Shown here: positions 35,205-44,090 of the stretch, one piece after another | Numbering within the stretch: position 1 is the first letter of the stretch | Layout: each line of letters opens with the position of its first letter | Assembly (NCBI GenBank): GCA_035690885.1 | Contig: DASSKC010000014.1 | Coordinates: forward strand, 1-64,000 | DNA length: 64,000 bases | DNA from: Oleiagrimonas sp035690885 | GTDB taxonomy: Bacteria > Pseudomonadota > Gammaproteobacteria > Xanthomonadales > Rhodanobacteraceae | Direction of reading: 5' to 3' | Position numbers and translations under genes: made by a program | Notes under the pieces: model-generated | Told to the model about the DNA's origin: nothing | Database searches by the model: none | The model's input: the letters and a program-made list of their open reading frames with translations, nothing else

Positions 35205-36446
35205 TTGAACCTGACCGTCCGCCATCTGCTCTGCGTCGGCCTCCTGCTCACGAGCATGTTGCCGTGGATGCCCCGCGCCCACGCCGGCATCGTCAACGCG
35301 CCGGGCGCGAACCTGGAAATATCGCTGGTCACTTACGGCCCCGGCGCCATCTACTGGGAGCGCTTCGGCCACGATGCCATCGAGATCCGCGACCGTGTCA
35401 GTGGCCAGGCGGTGACATTCAATTACGGCGTGTTCGATTTCAGCCAGAAGGATTTCCTGCTCAATTTCGCGCGCGGCATCATGCGCTACAGCATCGACGC
35501 CGAGCCGGCGCGCGCCGAGATCAACTACTACAAGCGCGCCGGCCGTTTCGTGCATCGCCAACGCCTGGCATTCACGCCAGAACAAGCCGATGCGCTGCGC
35601 GACTATCTGCTGTGGAACCTGCAGCCGGGCAACCGCCTGTACCGCTACGACTACTACATCCGCAACTGCGCCACGCGTGTGCGCGATGCGCTCGATCAGG
35701 CCCTGGGTGGCGCCATCAAGGCGCAACTGCAACAGCCCTCCGACGGCATCACCTATCGCCGCGAGACCGATCGTCTGATGGCTGCGCAGCCCTGGTTGAT
35801 GCTGGTGCTGGATCTGGGCCTGAGCGGTTACGCGGACCAGCCGTTGAGCCGCTGGCAGGCCAGCTTCATCCCGATGCAGTTCATGCGCGGCATCCGGCGT
35901 ATCCAGGTTGCCGACGGCAACGGCGGCAGTAAGCCGCTGGTCGTCAGTGACCAGCAGGTCGCCGCCGCACGCCTGCCGGCGCCGCCTGCCGAGCCACCCA
36001 ATCTGATCCCGCCATTGCTGATTGCCGGCCTGATCATTGGCCTGTTGCTGGCCGTATGCGGTCATTACCGGCAGGCGAACAAGGCCGCGCGCATCGGCTT
36101 TGCGTCTTTGGGCACGCTGTGGTTGTTGTTTGCCGGCATCGCCGGCATCGGCATGGCGGTACTGTGGGCCTTCACCGCGCATCATTCGGCCTGGGCCAAC
36201 GAAAACCTGCTGCTGTTCAATCCGCTGGCGCTGGCGTTGATCGCATCGGTCTGGCGACGCACGCCGTCGCGCATGGCCCGCAGCCTGGTGTTGCTGCTTT
36301 TGGCAGCGGCCGTGTTTGCGCTGCTGGCCAAGGTGTTGCCCGGTTTCGTGCAGCGCAACCTGCCGTGGATTTGCTTCGGTCTGCCGCCCTGGCTGGCATT
36401 GACCCATGCGCTGCACCGACGCCCGTCACCCGGCAAAAACGGATAA
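35205..36446 (+). CDS. DUF4105 (Lnb N-terminal periplasmic) membrane protein
   Basis: This protein of about 413 residues has a signal peptide ending PRAHAG. A periplasmic DUF4105 domain (about 30-230) includes PGAIYWERFGHDAIEIRD, FNYGVFDFSQKDFL and YDYYIRNCATRVRDAL; the Cys after the His-containing strands recalls papain-like NlpC/P60 folds. Four membrane helices form the C-terminus. The function is unknown; related domains occur in lipoprotein-modifying enzymes. I prefer TTG 35205, which follows AAGGA by six bases and gives a clean signal peptide; ATG 35169 lacks a ribosome site. Confidence 0.87.
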   Translation: MNLTVRHLLCVGLLLTSMLPWMPRAHAGIVNAPGANLEISLVTYGPGAIYWERFGHDAIEIRDRVSGQAVTFNYGVFDFSQKDFLLNFARGIMRYSIDAEPARAEINYYKRAGRFVHRQRLAFTPEQADALRDYLLWNLQPGNRLYRYDYYIRNCATRVRDALDQALGGAIKAQLQQPSDGITYRRETDRLMAAQPWLMLVLDLGLSGYADQPLSRWQASFIPMQFMRGIRRIQVADGNGGSKPLVVSDQQVAAARLPAPPAEPPNLIPPLLIAGLIIGLLLAVCGHYRQANKAARIGFASLGTLWLLFAGIAGIGMAVLWAFTAHHSAWANENLLLFNPLALALIASVWRRTPSRMARSLVLLLLAAAVFALLAKVLPGFVQRNLPWICFGLPPWLALTHALHRRPSPGKNG

Positions 36447-36587
36447 ACATGATCCGGATTTTCTTACTACAGACTCCAATTGAGTGCAAACCGGATTGAC
36501 CGTGCAATTCGGTCATGAATCTGTAATTATTCCGGACTTTGCTGCGGCGAAGTGTCCCGCCGCACATGCACCACGGGTAGCTCACAC

Positions 36588-38255
36588 ATGTCCAGCAACT
36601 CCTCGATACGTCGCGACGTCGGCGCATGGGCCCTGATGTTCACCGGCCTCGGCTCGATGATCGGTTCCGGCTGGTTGTTCGGCGCCTGGAAGGCCGCGCA
36701 GATTGCCGGCCCGGGCGCCACCTGGGCCTGGGTCATCGGCGCGGCCATCATCATGGTCATCGCCATCACCTATACCGAGCTCGGCGCGCTGTTTCCCGAA
36801 TCCGGCGGCATGGTGCGCTACGGACATTACTCGCACGGATCGCTGGTCGGTTTCATTGCCGCGTGGGCCAACTGGATTGCCATCGTCTCGGTGATCTCGG
36901 TGGAAGCCGAAGCCTCCGCGCAATACATGTCGTCATGGAAGTGGGACTGGGCACACAGCTTGTATGTCCAGTTTCCCGGTGGTGGCGGCGAGCTGACCAC
37001 ACCCGGCCTGCTGGTATCGGCGGCGCTGGTCATCGCCTACTTCCTGTTCAACTTCTGGAGCGTCAAGCTGTTCGCGCGCTCCAACACCATCATCACGATT
37101 TTCAAGATGGTCATTCCGGCAGCGACTGCCGGACTGCTGATTGCCAGCGGTTTCGACGCGCACAATTTCAGCGTCGGCATTCATGGCGGCGCGCATTCCA
37201 CGGATTTCGCCGCGGTACTGACGGCAGTGGCCATTTCCGGCATCGTGTTCAGCTTCAACGGCTTCCAGAGCCCGGTGAACCTTGCCGGCGAGGCGCGCAA
37301 CCCGGGCAAGACGATTCCGTTCGCCGTCATCGTGTCGATCCTGCTGGCGACCGTCATCTACGTGCTGCTGCAGATCGGCTTCATCGGCGCGGTGCCGGCC
37401 GAGATGCTGGCTGAGGCCGGCTGGCACGGCATCAACTTCAAGTCGCCGTTTGCCGACCTGGCCATCATTCTGGGCCTGAACTATCTGGCACTGTTGCTGT
37501 TCGCGGACGCGGTGGTCAGCCCCAGCGGCACCGGCATGACCTACACCGCGACCACCGCGCGCATGATCTACGGCATGGAGCGCAACGGCACGTTGCCGAA
37601 AATTTTCGGCAGCATCCACCCCAAGTACGGCGTGCCGCGTCCGGCGATGTGGCTGAATCTGGTGGTGAGCTTTCTGTTCCTGTTCTTTTTCCGCGGCTGG
37701 GGCACGCTGGCGGCGGTGATCTCGGTGGCGACCATCATTTCCTACCTGACCGGGCCGGTCAGCGCGATGACGCTGCGGCGCACCGCACCCGAGCTGCACC
37801 GCCCGTTGCGCGTGGCGGCATTGCCGGTACTGGCCTGCATCGCATTCATCATGTCCACCGAGCTGCTGTACTGGGCCAAGTGGCCACTGACCGGCGAGAT
37901 CATCCTGCTGATGGTGGTCGCCCTTCCGGTGTATTTCTACTATCAATGGAAAGCCGACTGGCACGATTTTCGCCGCCAGCTCAACGGCGCCTGGTGGCTG
38001 ATCGTGTACCTGCCGACCATTGCGTTGATCTCCTATCTGGGCAGCGCAACTTTCGGCGGTCGCAACGTCATTCCCTACGGCTGGGATCTGGTGGTCGTCG
38101 CCATCGCCGGCGCCGTGTTCTACTTCTGGGGCGTGAAATGCGGCTGGCGCACGCCGTCGATCGAGGCCATCCAGAAAGAAGCGCACGAGCACCCGGATGA
38201 AAACGTGTTGGTACCGCCGGATGAAGATGAAGCCGAGCGCGTGACCGGACACTGA
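36588..38255 (+). CDS. APC family amino acid permease
   Basis: This 555-residue amino acid/polyamine permease has twelve or more membrane helices. The substrate-binding break in helix 1 is GLGSMIGSGWLFG (about 20-33), with AYTELGALFPESGG-like ITYTELGALFPESGGMVRYG following. ATG 36588 gives MSSNSSIRRDVG. The acidic C-terminal tail (DEDEAERVTGH) is cytosolic. The specific substrate cannot be told. A strong terminator follows the stop, so it is a single-gene unit. Confidence 0.93.
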   Translation: MSSNSSIRRDVGAWALMFTGLGSMIGSGWLFGAWKAAQIAGPGATWAWVIGAAIIMVIAITYTELGALFPESGGMVRYGHYSHGSLVGFIAAWANWIAIVSVISVEAEASAQYMSSWKWDWAHSLYVQFPGGGGELTTPGLLVSAALVIAYFLFNFWSVKLFARSNTIITIFKMVIPAATAGLLIASGFDAHNFSVGIHGGAHSTDFAAVLTAVAISGIVFSFNGFQSPVNLAGEARNPGKTIPFAVIVSILLATVIYVLLQIGFIGAVPAEMLAEAGWHGINFKSPFADLAIILGLNYLALLLFADAVVSPSGTGMTYTATTARMIYGMERNGTLPKIFGSIHPKYGVPRPAMWLNLVVSFLFLFFFRGWGTLAAVISVATIISYLTGPVSAMTLRRTAPELHRPLRVAALPVLACIAFIMSTELLYWAKWPLTGEIILLMVVALPVYFYYQWKADWHDFRRQLNGAWWLIVYLPTIALISYLGSATFGGRNVIPYGWDLVVVAIAGAVFYFWGVKCGWRTPSIEAIQKEAHEHPDENVLVPPDEDEAERVTGH

Positions 38256-38279
38256 TGCGACCATGTTGTCGCAGAAAGA

Positions 38280-38306
38280 GCCCCCGGGGATCCCGGGGGC
38301 TTTTTT
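38280..38306 (+). terminator. Rho-independent terminator of the APC permease gene
   Basis: A nine-base-pair GC stem (GCCCCCGGG against CCCGGGGGC, three-base loop, 38280-38300) is followed by six T residues. It lies 24 bases after the permease stop, and it is the clearest intrinsic terminator in the window. Confidence 0.93.
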
Positions 38307-38347
38307 ACGCGCGTATGCCGAACTTGGCGCAGACATCGAGCTTGCGA

Positions 38348-38424
38348 GGGGGTCAGGTACAGTTACTGGAGCACGTTGTTCGTGTCTTGCCAATACCAGG
38401 TGCCAGTAACTGTACCTGACCCCC
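38348..38424. repeat. 77-bp inverted-repeat element downstream of hom
   Basis: Perfect 22-base arms (38348-38369, starting GGGGGTCAGGTACAG, and its complement 38403-38424) enclose a 33-base loop. Sequences of this kind resemble REP-like elements moved by REP-associated transposases. It lies between the terminator and the end of hom. A second element of the same total length lies beyond the other end of the met operon. Confidence 0.8.
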
Positions 38425-38463
38425 CGGCATGCCGGAATCTTGCGGCGAGTACCAACGGAGCCC

Positions 38464-39594
38464 TTACGCCGGCAACTCCAGGATGTCGCCGAGCAGTGCC
38501 TGCGCGGTCACCTCGGCTCCGGCGCCGGGGCCCTGGATGACCAGCGGCTGCGAGTGGTAGCGGGTGGTGGTGATGGCGAACTGGTTGTCGGTACCCGCGA
38601 GATTGGCGGCCGGCTGGTCCGGCGGCACGATGGCCAGGCCCACGCGCGCATGACCGCGCTGATCCAGCCGCGCCAAGTAACGCAATACGCCATCGCGTTC
38701 ACGTGCCTCGGCCAGACGCGCGGCGAAGCTGTCATCCAGCGCGCCGGCCTGATCGAGGAAATGCGCCGGGTCAAGTTCGCGCATGGACTCGGGCACGAGA
38801 TTTTCCACCACCACTTCGTCGCTGCCGAGTGCAAATCCCGCCGTCCGCGCGAGAATCAGCAGTTTGCGCGCCACGTCCTGACCGGACAGGTCGGTACGTG
38901 GATCCGGTTCGCTGTAACCGAGCTCACGCGCCTGCCGCAACAGGTGCGAAAACGGCACGCTGCCGTCATAAGTGCTGAACAACCACCCCAGCGAGCCGGA
39001 AAACACGCCTTCGAGCGTCAGCAAGGCGTCGCCGCAAGCACGCAGGCGCTTGAGCGTGGAGATGATCGGCAGGCCGGCACCGACGGTGGCTGCATCGCCG
39101 TAAATCGTGCCACCGGCTTGTTGTGCGGACTGCAGTTTGCGCCAGTCGGCCAGATCGCCGCCATTGGCCGCCTTGTTGGCTGTCACCACGTGACAGCCGC
39201 GCGCCAGCCAATCGACATGATGCGACGCGGCGTGATCACTGGCGGTGGCATCGACAATGACACGGCGGGCCGCGCCACTGGCGGCCAACGCCTCCAGCAA
39301 GGCTTCATTGTCGCGCCTGGCCCCGGTGCCGGCATTGAGCTTGCGACGCAGATCGCGTTGCGCCAGATGTTTCGGATCCACCTGCTGGCAACGCGAGTTG
39401 GCCACGCCCACCAGGCTCAGACCCGCGGCAGCGGGCGTATTGAGCAATTTCAGGAACGCACCACCAACGACACCGGAGCCGAGCAGGACCACGGCGGTCG
39501 TTGCGTTCACCGGTTTGCCGGATATTTCGTTGTCGTCACGACCGGACGTGGCCACCACCGCATCGGTGGCGACCGCCTCACCTGCCGCACTCAT
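38464..39594 (-). CDS. hom: Homoserine dehydrogenase
   Basis: This 376-residue NAD(P)-dependent enzyme reduces aspartate semialdehyde to homoserine. The nucleotide-binding motif is VVLLGSGVVGGAFLKLL near residue 35. The catalytic region has VVTANKAANGGD and GTIYGDAATVGAGLPIISTL, and the substrate region has SLGWLFSTYDGS. It has no ACT domain, so it is of the short, non-regulated type. It overlaps the stop of metB by four bases and is the last gene of metX-metB-hom, feeding homoserine into methionine synthesis. Confidence 0.94.
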   Translation of the reverse strand: MSAAGEAVATDAVVATSGRDDNEISGKPVNATTAVVLLGSGVVGGAFLKLLNTPAAAGLSLVGVANSRCQQVDPKHLAQRDLRRKLNAGTGARRDNEALLEALAASGAARRVIVDATASDHAASHHVDWLARGCHVVTANKAANGGDLADWRKLQSAQQAGGTIYGDAATVGAGLPIISTLKRLRACGDALLTLEGVFSGSLGWLFSTYDGSVPFSHLLRQARELGYSEPDPRTDLSGQDVARKLLILARTAGFALGSDEVVVENLVPESMRELDPAHFLDQAGALDDSFAARLAEARERDGVLRYLARLDQRGHARVGLAIVPPDQPAANLAGTDNQFAITTTRYHSQPLVIQGPGAGAEVTAQALLGDILELPA

Positions 39595-40778
39595 GCATGC
39601 ACCGTGCGTTTGGGCTGACAGGCGGCCTGAGCGCGAGCCAGACCGGCACTCAGGTCGTCAAGCAGGTCGCCGCCGTCTTCGATGCCGATCGACAGGCGCA
39701 ACAGGTTGTCGGCAATGCCGGCACGATGGCGTGCCTCGGGCGCCATCGCCGCGTGGGTCATGGAGGCCGGATGCGCGACCAGGCTTTCCACACCCCCCAG
39801 CGACTCGGCCAGCGAGAAATACTCCAGGCCATCAAGGAACGCGCGCAACGCTTCCTCGCCATCCTCGAGTTCAAAGCTGAGCATGGCACCGAAGCCCGAT
39901 TGCTGGCGTGCGGCCAGGGCATGCTGCGGGTGCGATTCGAGGCCGGGGTAATAGACCGTCTTGACCGCTTCATGCGTGGACAGCGCATCGGCGATCAGCG
40001 TGGCGTTCTCCTGATGCACGCGCAGGCGCGCGGACAGGGTCCGCAGACCACGCAAGGTCAGGAAGCTGTCGAACGGCGCTCCGGTCAAACCAAGGCAGTT
40101 GCTCCACCACTTGACCTGATCGGCCAACTCCGGCGTACGCGCCACCACGGCGCCACCGACCACGTCGCTGTGACCGTTGATGTACTTGGTGGTCGAATGC
40201 AGGACCAGATCGGCGCCCAGCGTCAACGGCTGCTGCAAGGCCGGCGACAGGAAAGTGTTGTCGACCAGGCACAAGGCGCCCGCGGCATGCGCCGCTTGCG
40301 CCACGTGACGGATGTCGGTGATGCGCAGCAACGGGTTGGACGGCGTTTCCACCCATACCAGCGACGGACGCTTGGCCAGCGCGTCGGCCAGCGCCGTCGG
40401 ATCGGTGAAATCGGCGAACTCCAGGTCGAAGTGACCCTTTTTGGCCCAGGCATCGAGCAGGCGCCAAGTGCCGCCGTAACAATCATGTGCCGCCAGTACC
40501 CGGCCACCGGCCGGCACCAGCTGCAAGGCCAGGGTCACCGCGGCCATGCCGCTGGCCACGATGGCGGCACCGGCACCGCCTTCCAGATCAGCCAGGGCAG
40601 CCCCCAGCTGGTCGCGCGTCGGGTTGCCACTGCGCGAGTAGTCGTAGGCACGCTTCTTGCCGAAGCCTTCGAAGCTGTAGTTGGTGGACAGGTGCAGCGG
40701 CGGCACGATCGCGCCGTGCTGGGTGTCGGTCTCGATGCCGGCGCGTACCGCGCGGGTGGAGGAAATCGTGGAAGTCAT
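39591..40778 (-). CDS. metB: Cystathionine gamma-synthase / O-acylhomoserine thiol-lyase
   Basis: This 395-residue PLP enzyme of the Cys/Met metabolism family has the Schiff-base lysine in HSTTKYINGHSDVVGG near residue 200, YDYSRSGNPTRDQL near residue 45 and the C-terminal SLGGVESLVAHPASMTH. It couples O-succinylhomoserine with cysteine, giving cystathionine. Separation from O-succinylhomoserine sulfhydrylase is not possible by eye, but the metX neighbour supports the role. It lies 84 bases after metX under the same SAM riboswitch. Confidence 0.94.
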   Translation of the reverse strand: MTSTISSTRAVRAGIETDTQHGAIVPPLHLSTNYSFEGFGKKRAYDYSRSGNPTRDQLGAALADLEGGAGAAIVASGMAAVTLALQLVPAGGRVLAAHDCYGGTWRLLDAWAKKGHFDLEFADFTDPTALADALAKRPSLVWVETPSNPLLRITDIRHVAQAAHAAGALCLVDNTFLSPALQQPLTLGADLVLHSTTKYINGHSDVVGGAVVARTPELADQVKWWSNCLGLTGAPFDSFLTLRGLRTLSARLRVHQENATLIADALSTHEAVKTVYYPGLESHPQHALAARQQSGFGAMLSFELEDGEEALRAFLDGLEYFSLAESLGGVESLVAHPASMTHAAMAPEARHRAGIADNLLRLSIGIEDGGDLLDDLSAGLARAQAACQPKRTVHA

Positions 40779-40862
40779 GATTGGGTTCCGATTGAATCTG
40801 TGCTGTCTGCGTGCCGCGCGAGCCGATGGGCCGCGCCGCGCATGAGGAGAGGGGTGCCGGGT

Positions 40863-41891
40863 TTACGCGGGCATGGAAAGTGCCTCGCGCAACAGCGGCG
40901 CGAGGCGAACATGCTCCTTGAGAAAACCATCGTGGCCATACAGCGACTCGACCACTTCCAGACTGGCCGAGATGCCCAGGCCGCGCTGCAACTCGCACAG
41001 ATCCGAAAGTGGCACCAGGCGATCGGTGGCAAAACCGATCAGTGTGGTCGGCGCATGCACGCTGGCCGGGTCGACGCTGTGCAGATCGATCGACTCGGAC
41101 AACGAGAGGTAGCGGCCGGCGTCGAAATTGCCGGCGAACTTCTTGCCGACATGCTCCAGCCAGCTTTCCACCGGCAAGCGGAAGCGACCATCTGAGAACT
41201 CGGCCTGGCCGTCAAAACGCTGCGCGAACTCGGCGCTGCCGCGGTAGGTGGTCATGGCCAGCTGGCGCGCCAGCGAAACGGCCTCGTCGATGCAGCCGTT
41301 GGCCAAGCCCATGCGCAGGATATTGCGCTGGATCGATCGCTGCGCCGTGGACAGCGGATGCGACCGGTGCGCGCCGGCCAGCGCCACCAGACGGTCCAGA
41401 CGGTGCGCATGACGTGCGGCAAATGCCAGACCGACCATGGCGCCATACGACGCGCCCACGAAGCCATGCACACGACCGACATGCAACGCATCCAGCAACG
41501 CGGCGAGTATGTCGGCCTGATCAGTGGTCGACACGGCCGACGCGCCAAGCTCGTCGGCGGACAGCCAGTCGATGGCCAACACGCGGACACGAGTCAGATC
41601 GATGGCCTTGCCGGGCCCGACCAGCTCGTCCCACCAGCCGTTGTCCGTGTGGTCGGTGATATGGCACACGTCACGGCTGGCCGAAATGCCACCCTGCACG
41701 ATCACCGTCGGCGCACCGGGCTCGCCCACCCACAGATACTTCACCTCGATGTTGCGCCCACCCTCGCCGTAACGTGGCGTGACATGCAGCCGACGTCTGC
41801 CGCGCAGACAATGGAAACCCGTACGCATGCGCACCGGCGTCACCGGAGTGGCTGACAACGTGGTGGCCAATGGAACGGCTTCGAGGGACAT
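40863..41891 (-). CDS. metX: Homoserine O-acyltransferase MetX
   Basis: This 342-residue alpha/beta-hydrolase-fold enzyme activates homoserine with an acyl-CoA. The nucleophile is in VGASYGAMVGLAFAARH near residue 150, with Asp in ATDRLVPLSD and His in LYGHDGFLKEH. Xanthomonad MetX enzymes have been shown to use succinyl-CoA, so the 'O-succinyl' activity is likely, but it is inferred here. ATG 41891 follows GGAGAG by five bases. Transcription starts behind a SAM-I riboswitch 75 bases upstream. Confidence 0.94.
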   Translation of the reverse strand: MSLEAVPLATTLSATPVTPVRMRTGFHCLRGRRRLHVTPRYGEGGRNIEVKYLWVGEPGAPTVIVQGGISASRDVCHITDHTDNGWWDELVGPGKAIDLTRVRVLAIDWLSADELGASAVSTTDQADILAALLDALHVGRVHGFVGASYGAMVGLAFAARHAHRLDRLVALAGAHRSHPLSTAQRSIQRNILRMGLANGCIDEAVSLARQLAMTTYRGSAEFAQRFDGQAEFSDGRFRLPVESWLEHVGKKFAGNFDAGRYLSLSESIDLHSVDPASVHAPTTLIGFATDRLVPLSDLCELQRGLGISASLEVVESLYGHDGFLKEHVRLAPLLREALSMPA

Positions 41892-41966
41892 GCGGCTCTC
41901 CATGATGCTTGGACATCGAGTCCTGCGGAGAACCGGAAAAATCGGGCCAGTCGCGATGACTTGCGG

Positions 41967-42080
41967 CTCATCTTCCGGTGGATGCGAGCATCACCGCAGG
42001 AGTTGGCACCGTGCCGAAGCTTGCGCTTCGACGGGTTGCCCCGGCATCAAAGGGCCTGTCCCTCCGCCGGTCTCGATGAG
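41967..42080 (-). promoter_or_regulatory. SAM-I (S-box) riboswitch
   Basis: On the minus strand the aptamer runs from CTCATCGAGA at 42080 to AAGATGAG at 41967, closing the P1 helix. The conserved core GGCGGAGGGACAGGCCC, the GGGGCAACC turn and the GGTGCCAACTCC strand are all in S-box order. It binds S-adenosylmethionine and should shut off the metX-metB-hom operon when methionine is plentiful. Confidence 0.93.
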
Positions 42081-42091
42081 AATTTCAACAT

Positions 42092-42120
42092 ACTCTAGCC
42101 GGCATAAGAATGCATGTCAA
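42092..42120 (-). promoter_or_regulatory. Sigma-70 promoter of the met operon
   Basis: On the minus strand TTGACA (42120-42115) is separated by exactly 17 bases from TAGAGT (42097-42092). The predicted start lies just before the SAM riboswitch at 42080. This is the best sigma-70 promoter seen in the window. Confidence 0.82.
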
Positions 42121-42139
42121 TGGACGTATAGACGTCCAT
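42120..42139. promoter_or_regulatory. Palindromic operator candidate at the met promoter
   Basis: ATGGACGT (42120-42127) and ACGTCCAT (42132-42139) form a perfect palindrome touching the -35 box. Read as tandem eight-mers, GGACGTAT and AGACGTCC match the MetJ box AGACGTCT at six and seven of eight positions. A repressor site is likely, but the protein is unknown; MetJ is not established for this group. Confidence 0.55.
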
Positions 42140-42223
42140 ACGGACGCCATATGCCTGCAAGGCATGAAGCGGGTTCCCAGCCGACGCCGCCGGCACCATG
42201 ACGTGGATGCCCAGCGGGTGCCA

Positions 42224-42300
42224 GGGTACCGGGTTCACTTATGGGCACGAGACTGTCTCACCTTGCCACGCTGGTGCGCCCATAAGTGAACCCGGTACCC
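42224..42300. repeat. 77-bp inverted-repeat element upstream of the met operon
   Basis: Perfect 23-base arms (42224-42246, starting GGGTACCGGGTTCAC, and 42278-42300) enclose a 31-base loop. The total length equals that of the element at 38348-38424, and the two loops share CTTGCCA at a similar place. It lies between metX and prfC, which are divergent. Confidence 0.8.
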
Positions 42301-42418
42301 CGCCTCCGACCCGACATGCCGCCGCTGGCGCCCACCGGCACCCGCGAGGAGCCGGCGCCCCGCCTCGCCGCCTCGCCGACGCGCTACAATGAAAGGCTTG
42401 ATCCCGCGATATCCCTCC

Positions 42419-44008
42419 ATGGCCGACCACCTCACCGAAACCCGACGTCGCCGCACCTTTGCCATCGTCAGCCATCCTGACGCCGGCAAGACCACGCTGA
42501 CCGAAAAACTGCTGCTGTTCGGCGGCGCAATCCAGCTGGCCGGCAGCGTCAAGGGCCGCAAGGCCGCGCGCCACGCCACCTCCGACTGGATGGCGCTGGA
42601 GAAGGAACGCGGCATCTCGGTGACCAGTTCGGTCATGCAGTTCCCGTATGACGGCAGCATCGTCAACCTGCTCGACACCCCCGGCCATGCCGATTTCGGC
42701 GAGGACACCTACCGCGTCCTGACCGCGGTGGATTCGGCGCTGATGGTGATCGACTGCGCCAAGGGCGTGGAGGAACGCACCATCAAGTTGATGGAAGTGT
42801 GCCGCCTGCGCGACACGCCGATCATGAGTTTCATCAACAAGCTCGACCGCGAGGGCCGCGATCCCATCGAGCTGATGGATGAGGTCGAATCGGTGCTCGG
42901 CATCGCCTGCGCGCCGATTACCTGGCCGATCGGCATGGGCAAGCGCCTCAAGGGCGTGTACCACATGGTTGACGACGAAGTGCACATCTTCGAGCAGGGC
43001 AAAAATTTCACCCGCCAGGACTCGACCATCATCAAGGGCCTGGACAACCCGGAACTCGAAAACTACATCGGTGCCGACACCCTGGACGAGCTGCGCGGCG
43101 AGCTGGAGCTGGTCCGCGGTGCCGCGCCGGCTTTCGATCCGGACGCCTATCTGGCCGGCAAGCTGACCCCGGTTTTTTTCGGCTCGGCCGTCAACAATTT
43201 CGGCGTGCAGCTGCTGCTCGACTTTTTCGTCGAACACGCACCGTCACCGCAGTCGCGCACCACGACCACGCGCGAGGTCGACCCGGAGGAAGGCAAGCTT
43301 TCGGGCTTCGTATTCAAGATCCAGGCCAACATGGACCCGGCGCACCGTGACCGCGTGGCATTCATGCGCGTGTGTTCGGGCACCTACTCGGCCGGCATGA
43401 AGATGCACCAGGCGCGCACCGGCAAGTCGGTCAAGATCGCCAACGCCCTGACCTTCATGGCGTCGGACCGCGAAATCGTCGAAAACGCCTATCCCGGCGA
43501 CGTCATCGGCCTGCACAACCACGGCAGCATTTCCATCGGCGATACGTTTACCGAAGGCGAGTCACTGGCGTTCACCGGGATTCCCAACTTCGCGCCGGAA
43601 CTGTTCCGCATCGCGCGCCTGCGCGACCCGCTCAAGGCCAAGGCGCTGGCCAAGGGCCTGCAACAGCTGTCCGAGGAAGGCGCCACGCAGTTCTTCAAGC
43701 CGATGATGTCCAATGACCTGATCCTGGGTGCCGTCGGCATGCTGCAATTCGATGTCGTCGCCTACCGGTTGAAAGACGAGTACAACGTCGATGCCGGCTT
43801 CGAGAATGTGCGCGTCGCGACTGCCCGCTGGGTGCATTGCGACGACGAGAGAATGCTCGAGGACTTCCGCGAAAAGAACGCCATGCACCTGGCCATCGAC
43901 GGCGCCGGCGAGCTCGTTTATCTGGCGCCGACCCGCGTCAACCTGCAACTGACGCAGGAGCGCTGGCCGGACGTGACTTTCGCGGCCACACGCGAACACG
44001 CAGCCTGA
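42419..44008 (+). CDS. prfC: Peptide chain release factor 3
   Basis: RF3 is the GTPase that removes RF1 and RF2 from the ribosome after termination. The 529 residues match the family: G1 in HPDAGKTTLTEKL near residue 20, G3 in DTPGHADF near residue 88, G4 NKLDR near residue 142, then the translational beta-barrel and the RF3 C-terminal domain. ATG 42419 is chosen for family fit. A TACAAT -10 box at 42385-42390 lies 29 bases upstream. Confidence 0.97.
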   Translation: MADHLTETRRRRTFAIVSHPDAGKTTLTEKLLLFGGAIQLAGSVKGRKAARHATSDWMALEKERGISVTSSVMQFPYDGSIVNLLDTPGHADFGEDTYRVLTAVDSALMVIDCAKGVEERTIKLMEVCRLRDTPIMSFINKLDREGRDPIELMDEVESVLGIACAPITWPIGMGKRLKGVYHMVDDEVHIFEQGKNFTRQDSTIIKGLDNPELENYIGADTLDELRGELELVRGAAPAFDPDAYLAGKLTPVFFGSAVNNFGVQLLLDFFVEHAPSPQSRTTTTREVDPEEGKLSGFVFKIQANMDPAHRDRVAFMRVCSGTYSAGMKMHQARTGKSVKIANALTFMASDREIVENAYPGDVIGLHNHGSISIGDTFTEGESLAFTGIPNFAPELFRIARLRDPLKAKALAKGLQQLSEEGATQFFKPMMSNDLILGAVGMLQFDVVAYRLKDEYNVDAGFENVRVATARWVHCDDERMLEDFREKNAMHLAIDGAGELVYLAPTRVNLQLTQERWPDVTFAATREHAA

Positions 44009-44011
44009 CAC

Positions 44012-44090
44012 GCAGGAGCGCCGGAGGCGCGATGGCCCGGAGCATGGTTTTTGCAAAGTTGTCGGCCTTCGCGCCTTCCGGCGCTCCTAC
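44012..44090. repeat. GTAG-type REP inverted pair (copy B, diverged)
   Basis: The arms 44012-44037 and 44064-44090 are complementary with a few mismatches; the right arm reads outward GTAGGAGCGCCGGAAGGCGC. It is a variant of the REP family at 21378 and 55496, with GCGCCGGAAGGCGC in place of GCGGCGGAAGCCGC. It fills the gap between the ends of two convergent genes. Confidence 0.78.

Noticed and set aside
38280..38424. A CRISPR-like array made of repeated hairpins
   Set aside because: It is one terminator plus one inverted repeat; there are no regularly spaced direct repeats here or elsewhere in the window.
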